Of a stretch of DNA of 64,000 nucleotides, positions 51,762-63,538 are shown piece by piece. Below the pieces are notes generated by a model, which saw nothing but the letters and a program-made list of their open reading frames with translations, was not told the origin of the DNA and made no database searches. The position numbers were made by a program, and so were the translations under genes. The stretch's first letter is position 1. Every line of letters starts with the position of its first letter. Source of the stretch: Pyrocephalus nanus (Eukaryota > Chordata > Aves > Passeriformes > Tyrannidae); contig CM076268.1 in NCBI GenBank assembly GCA_038380795.1, positions 14,016,001-14,080,000 on the forward strand, written 5' to 3'.

Positions 51762-53924
51762 AGCACCATCCATCACTCAAGTGCTGTACAAACCAGCCCA
51801 AAAACATTGGGCATAACAGGCTATTTCTGAGAGCAGGGAATTGGGTGTTATCAAGTCAAGTTTCCTTATCAGGTATATAAATTACACTTGACATCCAGTA
51901 AATCAGTGTTTAAAAAGTATAAGGTACCTTGCATAGCTGTCCAGGAGACTTCCAGTTGGCCAAAATGTCTGCAAGGGAATGGGTCAACACAGACATACTG
52001 ACCTTGGCCAAATTTCCAGGCTAGTCACCAGCAGTGGTGCACTGTCACAGATGAAAAACCTGAAGGTTTTCTACAGTGCTCATATGGCTGCACACTAATC
52101 ACAGATGGTGGAACTGAAGTGAATAATCTGCTGAAAAGGGCTATTAAAGAAGAACCAAGATCAACAGACATGTCTGGATCTAAATGTCTGATCTACCTCT
52201 CAGTAAATGCACGTGCCAGTTAGTTTCATAGGCTAATCAAAGTACAACTGCTTTTTACTCTCCAGCATTCCTTTTAAGATATTCTGGAATTTAGCTCCAC
52301 TAGTGATCTGGTATTTATTTTCATACTACTTATAGCTACAGTCAGCTTATACACACTACTTCTGCCACCCACAGATTTTCCTTTCTGTCAGTCCTGCTTC
52401 CAGCTCTCAAATTCCTGCATCTTCCTCTGTCAGCTAAACATTCTTGGTCATCTGGTCTGCACAGCTAGAGATTTACACTGCTTCAAGTGCCGTAGTCCTG
52501 GTCCCTTGACTTAATACAAAAAAATTATTCTAATAGAGGAGCTAAGGCTGGATGACATCCAAAGACTAACAGTATTGTTCTTCTTCAAGCTCAGATGCTG
52601 CAAAAGGAAGTTCAACAGAAATAAGATCGTATGTACACAATATGCCATATAGTGGCATATCCGAAAAAGTATGACAGACTACGTAAAAAGTCTTATATGT
52701 GTCCTGAGAGATGCCAAACACCTGGCTCTGCTGCTTTTCCCTGCCGTCATTGCAACTTAAAATCAGACAAGTAAATGCAGAAACTTTCTCAAAGTGCTGC
52801 TGGCCTTCCCTACTGAAGACAAGGCACTCATAAAGGAAGAGCATCAATCAATCAGATGACACACGAGTGGCTTTCCTTAATTAGAGACTAGCTAACATTA
52901 GAATAGGCAAGTGAACAGAAGGCTCCATACATTGATACTGCTTCCACCTACAACCTTTATCTCAGTTCCTCCGCACCTTATACTGACTACCTACCCCACA
53001 GTAGTCTCTTTGTCTTCTTCTCCCACTCAATTTTCTGCCTGAAAAAACTCTCCTCCTTTTACATGCCAGGTAGAACTCCCTCCTTTTCTTTCAATACTCC
53101 CTTACACCAATTCCCTCCAGCTTCTTTGTTCCACTCAGCCCTGCTGGGGGTCCTCCATTGCTATTATCCACGCTGCACCACAGGGGCATTGCTTCACTCA
53201 TCACACACCTTGTCATTCTACAAGACAAGTGTGGGCTTGAAGACCTTCTGTAAAGCACACCTGACGGGGCAACCTGAGATCTCAGACCTTACAGTGAACA
53301 GCTGTTCTCTTTCAGTTGTTCATCCAATTCTAACTAAGTCTTCAATCCAAAATAAAAACCCAGTGGTCATATGAAGGATAGAAATTAATTCACAAGTCCT
53401 GTGCTCTGGTTTTGAATTTTCTGTCACTTAGATCAAGACCACAGAAATAGCCATTCTTTCACATCAAAGGCAGCAGCATTCTGGGTAATCAAAGAGCAAC
53501 CCTGACAAGTATAAGAGTTAATTATGAAATAGATCTCAAGATAGGGCTGGCAATTACTGTTTACTCTGCATACAGCACTCTAGAAGCACACCTGGAGCAG
53601 CCAGGATGTGCCCTTTTACAGATGTATGTACCATTCCATCCAGGGCCTTCCAGCCAGTATAAACCACCTGGCAGGTACTGAGGAATCTGTCTGTTCACCT
53701 CAACATTCTATAAAAAAATTTTTTTAAACATTCTTACAGTAGTTTGCTCCCACATGAGAGGATCTCCCTAAAACACACAGAAATCCATAGCAAACATGAA
53801 GCTCTTCAGTTACATCAGGTGTGCAGACATTCCACGTTCTTCACAGAAACCTGATCAACCTGAGTGCTTTTTCCATTATGGCTTTGCTTTTATAGCATGT
53901 GCACTACTCAATACTTCTGAGGCC

Positions 53925-54100
53925 CTTTATGTTTCCAAAGCACTATACAAACACCATTTAATTAGAGACAGCTAACAAGAATATCCCAAGATACTGAATC
54001 TCAGCATGCAGCAAGGATTTTTATTCCCCGCCCCCCCCCCAACAGGTAAAGTTACGGACTGAAAGATGCCTAAGAGTGTTCTCACTGAACTGTGGAATAA
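53925..54100 (-). mobile_element. Possible ancient MIR/CORE-type SINE relic (antisense)
   Basis: The plus strand shows CAAAGCACTATACAAACACC followed by ATTTAATT, then TTTTTATTCCCC and a later GATGCCTAAGAG. This order resembles the antisense 3' half of MIR-like elements, interrupted by a 10-base C run at 54031-54040. Tentative. Confidence 0.3.
54031..54040. repeat. C10 homopolymer
   Basis: Ten C residues inside the possible SINE relic at 53925-54100. Confidence 0.9.
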
Positions 54101-55472
54101 TACCTTCAAGCAAAAAGGTATTATACTTGAAACTTTCATACTGCCAGTGTGTAGGAAAGATCCAACCCAGCCTGGCCAAACAGAAATGGCTCTGGTTCAC
54201 TGGTAACTATCAAGAGGATATCACATATGCTGTCAGATGCAGTTTCTATTCACAGAAGGCATCCACATTGTACATACACTTCTTACTGGCACTACACTGC
54301 AGCCATGCCTCTAGGGGCTCTGTTCTGATGAAAACAACTGAAAAGAAATCACTAATCCCTTAATTAGTGGCACCCGTTTCACCTTCTGCGGGAATAATTT
54401 AGAAAGTCTGAATGGGCCACATGTCACACAAAGTGAAAATCTAATAACTGAAAGTGACTCAGGTTGTTGGTTCATTTCTCTGTACCTACAACTCAGCTGG
54501 GGAAGGCTACTGAAGGTAAGTACTCAGTGTTAACTGAGAACAGCTTCATAAACCACTCATCACTGCCTTTTTCAAAAGCCTCCTCTCAAATTTCTGATGG
54601 GAGTTGCATTACACCAGACAAGTTGCTGATCCTAGGTCTCAAGCACAGCTCCAGGAATACACAAATAGGGCCATGTTCCCTTGAATTTTCATAGAGCTCT
54701 TGTTTAAGCCACAACAGCAAGGGGATTAACTGTACTTTCCTAGCTGAGCTACTTCACTGCTTGCTAGATAAGAACAGAAGCACACACCTTAACCACCAAA
54801 AACGCCTATTAGGTCTCATCATCCATTCTGCTACTCCATTCCTCAGACCTCCCACGCAATAATTGCATTGTGTAAGAGTCCTACAAAGCTATGTCCAGTA
54901 GATTATGTCAAACCCCTTACTATTTATCTGTCTCTGGATACAAGTGGTATGAAATGGACTTATCTACCATCAACTCAAAGGTCAGAGTTAAAAGCCTCTC
55001 CTCCCTCACAGTGACATTTCTAGGTTGCTCTCTTCAGAAGGAGCTACACACACTACTCTATGTGTATGCAGTTCTGACAGTAAAAAGGAAAAGTAAGGTC
55101 CACCTCCCTTTAACCAAGAGCCTGCATGCCTTCTACTCACAAATACCTGAGAGAAACACTACTCCAAAAAAATTACTCCATTTCTCCAATCAGGTGAACA
55201 GGGACTCAGGTAATGAAACAGAAAAACAAAGACATTTGGATACCATGGTGATCATGGCCAGACAAGAAAGTAAATTAGCTACCATTATGATAATGAACTG
55301 GCTTTCCAAAAGAGGCAATTTGCATGTAGCAACTGAGAAGCAAAATAAAGATGCTTTAACAAAACTGCTGCTTGCTGTTTAACCCTGTAGCAATGGAATG
55401 AGCAGTCACAGCCACCAAACAGCCACTGCTCTGGGCTTTTCCTATTTGATTGTCACTGCAGATGCAAAGTAC

Positions 55473-55561
55473 CTGACCAGAGCTCCCTCCAGGTGTAATG
55501 AAGTCTCACTCTGCATTTCTTCTGGTAGCACAGCAGCTTGTGCACAATCTGAATGCACCGT
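55473..55561 (-). CDS. ARMH3: ARMH3 coding exon E (about residues 469-498)
   Basis: An 89-bp exon beginning with the last base of the Val codon. It continues [20 protein letters not shown] and then HYTWRELWS, with one trailing base of an Ala codon. The acceptor is CTCTTTTCCAG. The donor is CAG|GTACTT, with a good exonic side but poor +4 and +5 positions, the weakest of the nine donors, and it precedes a 14.4 kb intron. The upstream intron is phase 2 and the downstream intron phase 1. The peptide contains a Cys-Tyr-Gln-Lys-Lys-Cys turn and the aromatic HYTWRELW segment. One Val-to-Ile change against remembered human sequence (QVV to QIV) is the only difference seen. Confidence 0.96.
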
Positions 55562-58428
55562 CTGGAAAAGAGAGGGCAAAGCATTAATGACATTGCATTT
55601 TCCAGGAATTCTACATTGAATCTGGAAACGTCTCCAAAGTCAGCACCATAGAAACAGACAAACTTGAAGACTATCAGAGGAGGATGGGACTCATGGCTTT
55701 GAACTCCTAAAGGGAACAAAAAAAGAATCAGACAAAATGAAAGAGAGGGGCCTGTACGTCAGTTTAAGCTCAACAGGACTGGACTGACCACAAATGCACA
55801 TTCACTGCTTAATTAACACTTTCCACTCTTTGCTACCCTTACCTGAGAGCCTCATAAGCTCTACAAAACAAGTTACTTAATTTGTAGATTCCATATGTAT
55901 GAGATAATGCAAGTTATTGTAAAATCTGGGCACAGTGCAGTTTCTCAGTTTCTCTGGCCCAAATGATCAGGCTGAGGGAAGTAAGAGTGTCAAAAAAAAG
56001 ACAGGATTTTTAGTTTGACTGAGGTGTGTGGTTTAATTACTTTTTTTAAATAAAAGATATATATTTCTATTAATTTTTCCAGTCCCTTTAAAAAAATAAT
56101 TTAGGTGGAGTTTTGGAATGATCAAGCACTACACATACAAGCTCTGGAATCCCCCAACACACCTAGTGTACTTGTCAAGTCTCCAAATAATTCTGTAGGT
56201 CTCTATAGCATCTAGCACTCATACAAACTCTCAGGTGCACAAACAATCTTCACAAGTAATATCAGAACTAAATATGCAATATAATGAGTAAATTCTCTAA
56301 TACTAGCTATCATAAAGGACAAGACAAAAAATATACACCAATTTCAATTTGTTAGGTCAAGCTATTTTTAGTTATTGACATTTAGTAAAACAGAAGGAAG
56401 GCTTCAAAAAAGAAAAATTCCTTTTTCCCAAATTCTTATTTCTCAAAGACATATCTCATTAATGTGAACAACTTTCTGAAAAGACACTGATGAAAGACAC
56501 TACACATCACATAAACATAGAGAGATCAAATCCTAGAAATTTGCATGGAATTTATCCCAAATGGTCTGAAGAGTTCAAGAGCAGGCTTTAAAAATAAGGC
56601 TGTAGAAAAAAAATATGCAGAAGGTGTACCTTATTCTTTTCAGACCTTTAGATGATCCCAAAAATACCACAATGAGGTAAGAACTAAAACTAACTTTGAA
56701 TGAACAAAAGTAACACCATTTATAATCGCTGAGTATCACAGTAAGGGCTGTATTTAAAACTGCATTCTCATAAAAATTCAACCAAGAAAAGGAAGCAAAC
56801 CAGCTAGGATAGACAGCTGTCTTCAGATCATGAACAGTAATCATTCTGAGAAGAGACCTCCTATTTCTGATGACACTGGTACCAGACAATGCCCAGCACC
56901 TCTTCACCTACATATTTGCTTAGCTGTAAGTCTAAAAATTGGCCTCTACAGGAAAAAAAAGCCAAACCCTATTTAAGGCACTGACTAGAGAGAATCTGTT
57001 AATGGCTAAAACATTTCTTTATAATAACAATAGCTGTTAATGCAAAATAATCTGCATACACATCTCATCACTGAAACTTTGTGACTGTACACAGTAGCAT
57101 ACTGTGAAATCCAGGCACGGACAGAAAGGGATCAGAAGGGGCATAACAGCCCTAGTTCCCTGCCTAGACTCCCAGACTACACTGCTTTAGTTGTGAAACT
57201 TCTTTAGTTATGAAGACATCCATCCCAGTGGGGTATCTCTGTTTTTTAGTTTTGTGCTGAGGATTCATAATACCCATAATGGACAAAAAGAACCCTTGGT
57301 CTAAGCAATCTGGATTTCTCTTTTAAATATTAATATGACTGCCCTTGAGCAGCTTCATGTTGTCACCTTTTAAATGTACTGCAGAGAAGTATGACACTAC
57401 TTGTGCATTCAGAACAGCCACTTTGTCTGCAATAACTGCGTCTGCTATGGGATGGTTTCAGACAGGAGTATAGCGAAAGGACTGCATAAACATGCCAAAA
57501 TGAATGGATACAGATGTCCACTGGTGGTTGCTACTGCTCATTATTTTTAGTCTCATGGGGTTTCTGGATGTGACATTACTTCTGAGCCCAAGCAGTTCAC
57601 ACCTTTCTTGAGAGACTCCAGTGCATTACACCCATCTACAACTATTTCTGCAATTCTCATTAAAAAAACATCTCCCACAAACTCAATTGAACTACACAAC
57701 CTTCGAAAAGGCACTGTAATTGCAGGGTTATGTGGGCAAAATCATAACATGCTGAAAAGTTACCTTAAGGGAAAACATTCTATGTGTCTTTATCTTTTCT
57801 GCAGAATATAATGCTGTTCATGCCTTGGGGAAATTCAGCACTGTACAAACAGTCAGAGCAAAGCCAACAATCTGCCTAAATCCTATTTCTGCCCTCCAGG
57901 CTAAAGCAGCACAAAAGCATTTGAGGGGCCCCCCGTGGGACCCATGGAGTGCTCATGAGTAGTTCTGTCCTCTTGTCTCCTTTTGCCCATTGCTAAGTTT
58001 TACCCCTTGCAAGCTATTTCAAGCTTCAACCTCTCCTCCTCTCCACATTGCCTTCCAGGCCTCACGTCACTCATCCTTGGGTTTTTAAAACTGTCTTTTC
58101 TGTTTCTAGACCAAGATTCACCTTCTGGGAAGTGGAGATTCTTGCAATGACTTTGTGTTATGAAATTTCTTTTAGGCTGAAAAGCTCTTTGTGTTAGATC
58201 AAGTAGATTAGGAAAACAGTCTGAAAGGTAGAAATTCATTTCGCTTTCAATTTTCTGGCACATAGAGGATTTTAGAAGTAGAAAAAGTTACTGGAAGAGT
58301 TCATGAAACGCCATCCTGCTCCCCACCAGCCACAGTGTTATTTCAGCAAGAAGATCGCTCTGGGAGCAGAATTCCACCCAAATTCAAACTTCAAATGAAA
58401 TCAAAATGAGTTACCCCACAACACTTAC
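55562..58428 (-). other. ARMH3: ARMH3 intron between exons D and E
   Basis: A 2,867-bp phase 2 intron, AT-rich (especially 56030-56600), with a small G+C-rich patch around 57925-57950. I see no repeat family or gene in it. Confidence 0.8.
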
Positions 58429-58489
58429 ACATAGAGATCCATAGGAAATTCTTTCATCATGTGTGTTACAATGAATTCCACCATCAAAT
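58429..58489 (-). CDS. ARMH3: ARMH3 coding exon D (about residues 449-469)
   Basis: A 61-bp exon whose first two bases complete the Asp codon from exon C. It continues LMVEFIVTHMMKEFPMDLY and ends with two bases (GT) of a Val codon. The acceptor is TTTTCTGTCAG. The donor region reads TATGTGTAAGT, so two GT dinucleotides are adjacent; only use of the second (exon ending at 58429) keeps the frame into exon E and leaves the stronger GTAAGT donor. The upstream intron is phase 1 and the downstream intron phase 2. Val replaces the Ile I remember at the exon D/E junction in human, a conservative change. The peptide is a hydrophobic helix with Met-rich faces. Confidence 0.95.
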
Positions 58490-58572
58490 CTGACAGAAAA
58501 GAAAATGATTAAGTAAGTATTGAGCTGGCTATTGGTAACTTCTTATAGACTGTGAGGAAATCAAACTGCCCC

Positions 58573-58588
58573 ACCTACCTACCTACCT
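58573..58588. repeat. (ACCT)4 microsatellite
   Basis: Four exact ACCT units, 83 bp upstream of exon D in the transcript. Confidence 0.9.
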
Positions 58589-58997
58589 CTACCAGTCCTG
58601 CTTAGATGAGAGGAATTTCACTTGTTTGTTTTAAAGAGCATTGGACATCCTCTAGAATCAGAAAATAAACTACTGGAAACTGACTGTACATACTGTACCC
58701 TTTTGTTTTGAGGCACTGCTTCCCCACATACTTTCCCCCTCTAATAGTCAAATAAAGACTATACAATGAATTCTGATGTTTAGAATTGCTCTCGTATTTC
58801 AAGCCTTGTCACTAATGGAAAACTCCTTTAAGAAGCACATTTTAGAAAATTATTCTTGCAAGAAACAATGCACAACCTAGAAGTTTACTTAAAGAGACAC
58901 TGTAGGTAACACCTATTTTTCCCTATAACAAATTCTGAAGTAAAGCTAGTTTGATCTCAACATAGGCAAGGCTGCTGCTTAACACTAATTCATGGGG

Positions 58998-59011
58998 AAA
59001 AAAAAAAAAAA
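58998..59011. repeat. A14 homopolymer
   Basis: Fourteen A residues followed by GGAAAAAAGG. Confidence 0.9.
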
Positions 59012-59986
59012 GGAAAAAAGGAGAATGGACTGCCAATTTAAGGGCTCCCAATGTGAGGATGAGAGGCAAAGAATACAGAAATATAATTGAAAGAGATAAA
59101 TTACTATAGTCCAGCTAATAAATGATAACTGAACGTGTGTATGCGCAGCACAACTTCAGCATAAAATGCTTATCTCATGCCAGTGTTAACAACTGTAAGC
59201 TGTAACCTCCTAGGGCACTTATAGCCCAGCAGTGTGACTCAATAGTGCCTAGAAACAGTCTAGGGAAAGAGTGCATGAGATCTGATAAGTCTAGAAATAC
59301 TCTTCATGCAGCCAGTGTGTCTTGGCTTCAACAAGCACATGTTTGAAAATGCTGGAGTCTAAGACTACTTCCATACCATCCTGCTTAAGAGTCATTCAGG
59401 ATCGAGGCTTCATCCATTTCTGAGCCCATTTATTCTTCTGGCCTCCACAGTAATGAGAGTCACAATTTAATCATGTGTTGTATGAAAAGCTTTTAATAAT
59501 GCCTCCATATCCACAGGCAAAACCAATCCAAGGTAGTGACATTTCTATTGGTTTTTTGCCCCAAAAAGGCTGAACACCCAGTAAACACATTCACAAGCAT
59601 ATCCTTTCCATAGGTTTGCCATCCTCATTTCACCTACAAAGTACTCAGGGCTATTGGTTACCACACTCACCTAAAACTGGATTTATTTATCAACTGCCCT
59701 CCCTATTGTTACTAACTCATATCAAAGGGGCCAAAAGGTTTCTGCAGAGCTTACTGTAAATACATACAGGATTTTTTGCTACAGAGCTGCAATCTTGGAT
59801 TTGTCTGTGAAGCAGCCATGTATGGTATGGGGATGGACATTCCATTGCTGGAAACATCTTTAGTATGTAACTGTCCTCCTTTTAAGCCCATCCACCCCTC
59901 CACTTAAGCCACAAGCCTCATATTTCTCTTGCACAACAAGAGGTGCTTTGGGAGCCACAAGCACACAGTACTGTGGCAACACTCAC

Positions 59987-60056
59987 CGAGCACCGCGCAC
60001 ACCAGCGGGCGGCAGGGCAGGTTCTTGTCTGCTGCTTTCTTACGATGTCTCATTGG
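59987..60056 (-). CDS. ARMH3: ARMH3 coding exon C (about residues 426-448)
   Basis: A 70-bp exon reading [20 protein letters not shown] and then AVL, plus the first base of an Asp codon. The acceptor is a weak-looking TTTGAAG after a T/G-rich tract; the donor is CTCG|GTGAGT. The upstream intron is phase 0 and the downstream intron phase 1. The peptide carries a basic patch (RHRKK) followed by a cysteine- and proline-bearing stretch. The exon is clearly richer in G+C and CpG (several CG steps within 59985-60020) than its AT-rich introns. An open frame on the opposite strand overlaps it but shows no family similarity. Confidence 0.94.
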
Positions 60057-61138
60057 CTTCAAACACACAAAGATGAAAATAAATCAGCAGAAGCCTGAAG
60101 TGACAGTCTGTGTATTACTGTATTTTTCAAGCAAATAGTATCATCAGCACAGGCTTCCCTTTGTCTTTTTCTCCAACTGCTGTCTTATCTACATTAATCC
60201 TAAAGGCCATGGCTGGAGCAAAATTGTGCCTGCTTTTCCATACCGGGGTTTTGTTTCTCTAGCTGTGTAACTGGAGGACACTGTTATACTGGGTGGGGTG
60301 GAGGGGGACACCACAAGACAGAAACAAATCACACAGCAATTCCTCCCCCTTGGTTAACATAATGATTTGGTTCCTGACCCAGAAGTCTGACTGGCATTTT
60401 CAACAATGTGTGCATTATTCAGTGGCTTTGGTGTTTATTGTAACAGACCAGAAAGGCTAACTAGATGGCAAGTTTGTTGTTAAGTGGTAAGGATTGGCAT
60501 CCTTGGAGTATGCTCACTATAAAGTAAGATGTTTGGTTCTGTCCTGGATTGGTGACGCTTTTAAGTGCTGCTTCACTGTCAGATAAGGTGGAATTTGCCA
60601 GTACCACAAAGACAGAATGCATCAAGTTAGAATAACCATTCAAGTTACTTTTAACTACAGAGCCTCATGAGATGGTAAGGACACTCCCTCCACAGATATC
60701 TATAGGAAAAAGCTCTGGAAAAAATACTTTCCTCCCTGAAGGTGAATTACTCCAACCAGGATGAAGCATAAGCCAAACAAGAGCACTCAGTGTAATTCCA
60801 GCTGGCTATTATATATCACATGAGGGCTCATGCTTGCTGAAGATTAAGGCAGAACATTCCCTCTGCCACCCATTTCCTCAGAGACCTCATAATATGCAGC
60901 TCCTCCCCAGCTACACAGGCCTCTGAATTCACTGACAGGGCAACCAGCCCTTTGTTCTTCGAAGAGACATTCTGAGAGCAATTTCAAAATCATTCCCCAA
61001 CTGCTGTGTTTCTCACAGTATTTCCACATGCCTTAGCAATCTAGGTTAGATGTCTGTGACACAGTTTTCAACATACAGGGTCTCCAGTCCTCTGAGTTTG
61101 CATCCCAAAGAGAAAGCAATCTGGAGGAAAAGACTCAC
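60057..61138 (-). other. ARMH3: ARMH3 intron between exons B and C
   Basis: A 1,082-bp phase 0 intron with donor GTGAGT and acceptor TTTGAAG. I see no repeat family or open frame of interest; there is a short G-rich stretch around 60290-60310 on the plus strand. Confidence 0.82.
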
Positions 61139-61204
61139 CATTCTATGTAGGTTTACACGAAAATTCATGTTGTCATCATGAAGAAAAGCATTAGCATACT
61201 GATC
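61139..61204 (-). CDS. ARMH3: ARMH3 coding exon B (about residues 404-425)
   Basis: A 66-bp exon with phase 0 at both ends. It encodes 22 residues beginning [20 protein letters not shown] and ending RM. The acceptor reads CAATAG and the donor is ATG|GTGAGT, a near-perfect consensus. Because its length is divisible by three and both flanking introns are phase 0, skipping it would remove 22 residues without breaking the frame, so it could be a cassette exon; nothing in the sequence shows that it is skipped. It is too short to appear as an open reading frame of usual size and was found by matching the family peptide. The segment is polar and probably a loop between helices. Confidence 0.94.
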
Positions 61205-62526
61205 CTATTGAAAAGGGCAAGAAAAGGGAAGAAATGTGAACAATCCAACATCTTATAATTGCCTCTCAAATCACACATGTTTCAGCGCAATACTCCCAAC
61301 ATATAAAGTTAAAAAGACATCTGTAACTTCCTCTTGCCCCCACCTATGTTTCCAGTCACATAGAAGTAAACCCCTCCTGATCCCAATTCTACTTTAACTA
61401 AAGCCTGAACTACTGCTTGTTTGGTTAGCAATTTATTTTCCCTTCTCCTCTTCTGCTCATTCAAACTCTGGACTGCACACACCACTGTGTCAAGAGTTCA
61501 GCAAGTGCTCCAGATGTATAATATATGAAGGTGGTTCTCCAGTACATCAGTTTCTGTGACTGTGTGGACGAAGGTTTAAATTGGCATTTTGATGGACCCG
61601 TCATGCCAGAAGTTACTGCAGTACTAGCAGCTGTTCCACCCCTCAGGCAAAGCTCATTCCAACATCACCTCTAAATTAAAGAGACTTCTCCAGATAATGC
61701 ACAGATAGGACAGGTAATAAATATAGCCTGCCTTAATACCAGAATCAAAGCATACTCGTTATGGAGAAACAGAATTTCTTATCTTGTGTTATCTACGCAT
61801 CCATCTGAAGAAAAAGTGCCAAAACCATTTAATTAGAAAAATTTGAAATGTAAATTATTAGTTTTTAGGCTGTACCCTGAAGAAACATCCTTACACTTGC
61901 CATCAACATCATGGCTTTTTATTCTTTGTTAAGAATGAGAGGTCTTTATTTGCAAGCAAGCAAAACACAAATGCCACGCAAACACAACCACCATTCAGGA
62001 CATCAGTCGGACCATTAGTATATACTTCCCATGAGACAGGACCACATTCCGACAGGACTGCTGCCCTAGCTCTATGATGCTGCTTTCTCAGCCTACCATC
62101 ACGTTTGCTACTTGTTTTCCTTGTGGGGACCTACAGCCATGGGACTTTCTTTCAGACTTCTATCCTTCTTCAGCAGAAGGGATATGGCATAGCCCGTGTT
62201 TCCCATAAACAGCACAGAACTGAAAGCCATTAGCACATTACTCATCTAAAAGCCACACCACAAGGTCACTTGACAGCTAAGAGAGAAAAGGCTTAGGTTC
62301 ACTCTATTTTCTCTTCATTCTTGGGAGTTGGCTAACTCAAATAAGATTATCCAATTTTCAAGTTTCAAGTCAACTTTAACAGCACTGTACCATGTTTATT
62401 AGCAAAACATTAAGTGCCTGAGATCCTCACCACTCAGTTCCACTGTGGATATTGAACTGCTCCACCAGAGGCAGGTAGAGCCCTGTAACACACCATCTCC
62501 TGAGCAGCTTCATGCAAGAAACCTAC
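61205..62526 (-). other. ARMH3: ARMH3 intron between exons A and B
   Basis: A 1,322-bp phase 0 intron bounded by GAG|GTAGGT and CAATAG. It is ordinary intronic sequence with no recognisable repeat or nested gene. Confidence 0.82.
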
Positions 62527-62585
62527 CTCTGCTATGCACGTCAGGATAATCAGGCACAGCTTGCCACTGTGCAGCCGGTGCTCAT
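62527..62585 (-). CDS. ARMH3: ARMH3 coding exon A (about residues 384-403)
   Basis: This is the first exon of the window in transcript order, 59 bp long. It opens with two bases that complete an Asp codon begun in an exon beyond the right edge, then reads [19 protein letters not shown]. The acceptor is a good pyrimidine tract ending TTTGCAG and the donor is GAG|GTAGGT. The upstream intron is phase 1 and the downstream intron phase 0. The peptide is one amphipathic helix of the helical-repeat fold, with the hydrophobic run [10 protein letters not shown] forming the buried face. The open frame runs on past the donor into the intron, so the exon boundary rests on the splice signals and on the next exon continuing the family sequence. 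Confidence 0.95.
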
Positions 62586-63344
62586 CTGCAAAGAAGAAAA
62601 ACAAGTCCTCTGTGAGCCGCACAAGCCTAGCAAGGCTGAAGAGCAAGATAGCTGTTGCAGCAAAAGAAAAGCCCAGCTTGGAGGTTATTCATACTCCTAC
62701 TTCCTCTGTGATAGCTAATAGTCTATTCCCATTAAGCATTCACCCTCCAGCCTGTCCACTAAATCCCACCCCACAGTCTGCATCCACAGCAAAAGTTGCA
62801 GATTTGAACCTCCAACAGCACTATCCACTGGGCTTCCGTCTCACTCAGTTTTACTTCCACAGCTACTCTAAATACTGGGGTTAGTCCCTGTCTTTCTGTC
62901 ACAGCAGAGACACACTGTTCCCTCTCTTCGAAAAGATGGAAAGAAAAACATCACCTTTGCTGTAGGTTATGAAACAAGCGGCAAAGCTTTGTCAGACGCA
63001 CAGCACGATGCAGCAGGATGACTCCTGACATTATGCTCAAAGTTCCAAGTTTTAACCCCAATACTGAGAGACACGACCTACTTTGCTCTGTGCAAAACTA
63101 TGAAAGAAGGAAGTCTGCAAAGACTTAGCATTTTAAGCCAAAGACTTTCACACTGATCATGTTCCACAACTTCTTATTCATCTCACAATTTCAAGCAGCT
63201 TTGACCATGAATGACAATTGGAGGGCTGAAAGACTCACTAATAAAGAGGGACTAAGGCAGAAGAATGCAATTTTTACTTGGATTATTTAAAACTCTTCTC
63301 TCTCAATTTTAACCTTGAATATAAAAAACCCTCAAGATACATAT

Positions 63345-63460
63345 AGTCATAGAGGACTGTAGGATGGAACAAGCCTCTGGTTCAGTCTTTCCTCAAAGCA
63401 GTGCTAGCTAAGACCAGTTTGTTGAAGGCACTGTTCAATCAAGCTCATTTAAAAATCTTT
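63345..63460 (-). mobile_element. Probable old CR1 3'-end fragment
   Basis: The plus strand carries GTCATAGAGGACTGTAGGAT and then a region (about 63395-63445) whose order of short matches, AAAGCAGTGCTAGCTAAGAC then GGCACTGTTCAATCAAG, follows the antisense CR1 tail. It is strongly diverged, so the call is tentative. Confidence 0.45.
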
Positions 63461-63469
63461 GTTCTAAAA

Positions 63470-63538
63470 ACCAAACCACTCACATCACACAACCCCAAAC
63501 CCATAAAAAACAAACACACAAAAAACAACAACAACATA
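63470..63538. repeat. A/C-rich low-complexity stretch
   Basis: An almost pure A and C tract with CACA, AAAC and (AAC)4-like units, beside the probable CR1 fragment. Confidence 0.8.

Larger units (their letters stand above)
41034..55472 (-). other. ARMH3: ARMH3 14.4 kb intron between exons E and F
   Basis: A phase 1 intron. It contains a candidate conserved non-coding block (about 41540-41800), a possible ancient MIR/CORE-type SINE relic at about 45960-46130 and another at about 53925-54100, a T run at 44273-44284, a CAA/TA microsatellite at 51741-51761 and a C run at 54031-54040. An open frame of 163 codons at 54891-55382 on the plus strand has no recognisable domain and is probably chance. 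Nothing else stands out. Confidence 0.75.
58490..59986 (-). other. ARMH3: ARMH3 intron between exons C and D
   Basis: A 1,497-bp phase 1 intron. It holds an ACCT microsatellite of four units (58573-58588) and a 14-base A run (58998-59011). Nothing else is recognisable. Confidence 0.8.

Noticed and set aside
54891..55382. 163-codon open frame on the plus strand, the longest in the window
   Set aside because: No recognisable domain, signal peptide or splice structure; composition looks like translated intron, and it lies antisense in an ARMH3 intron.
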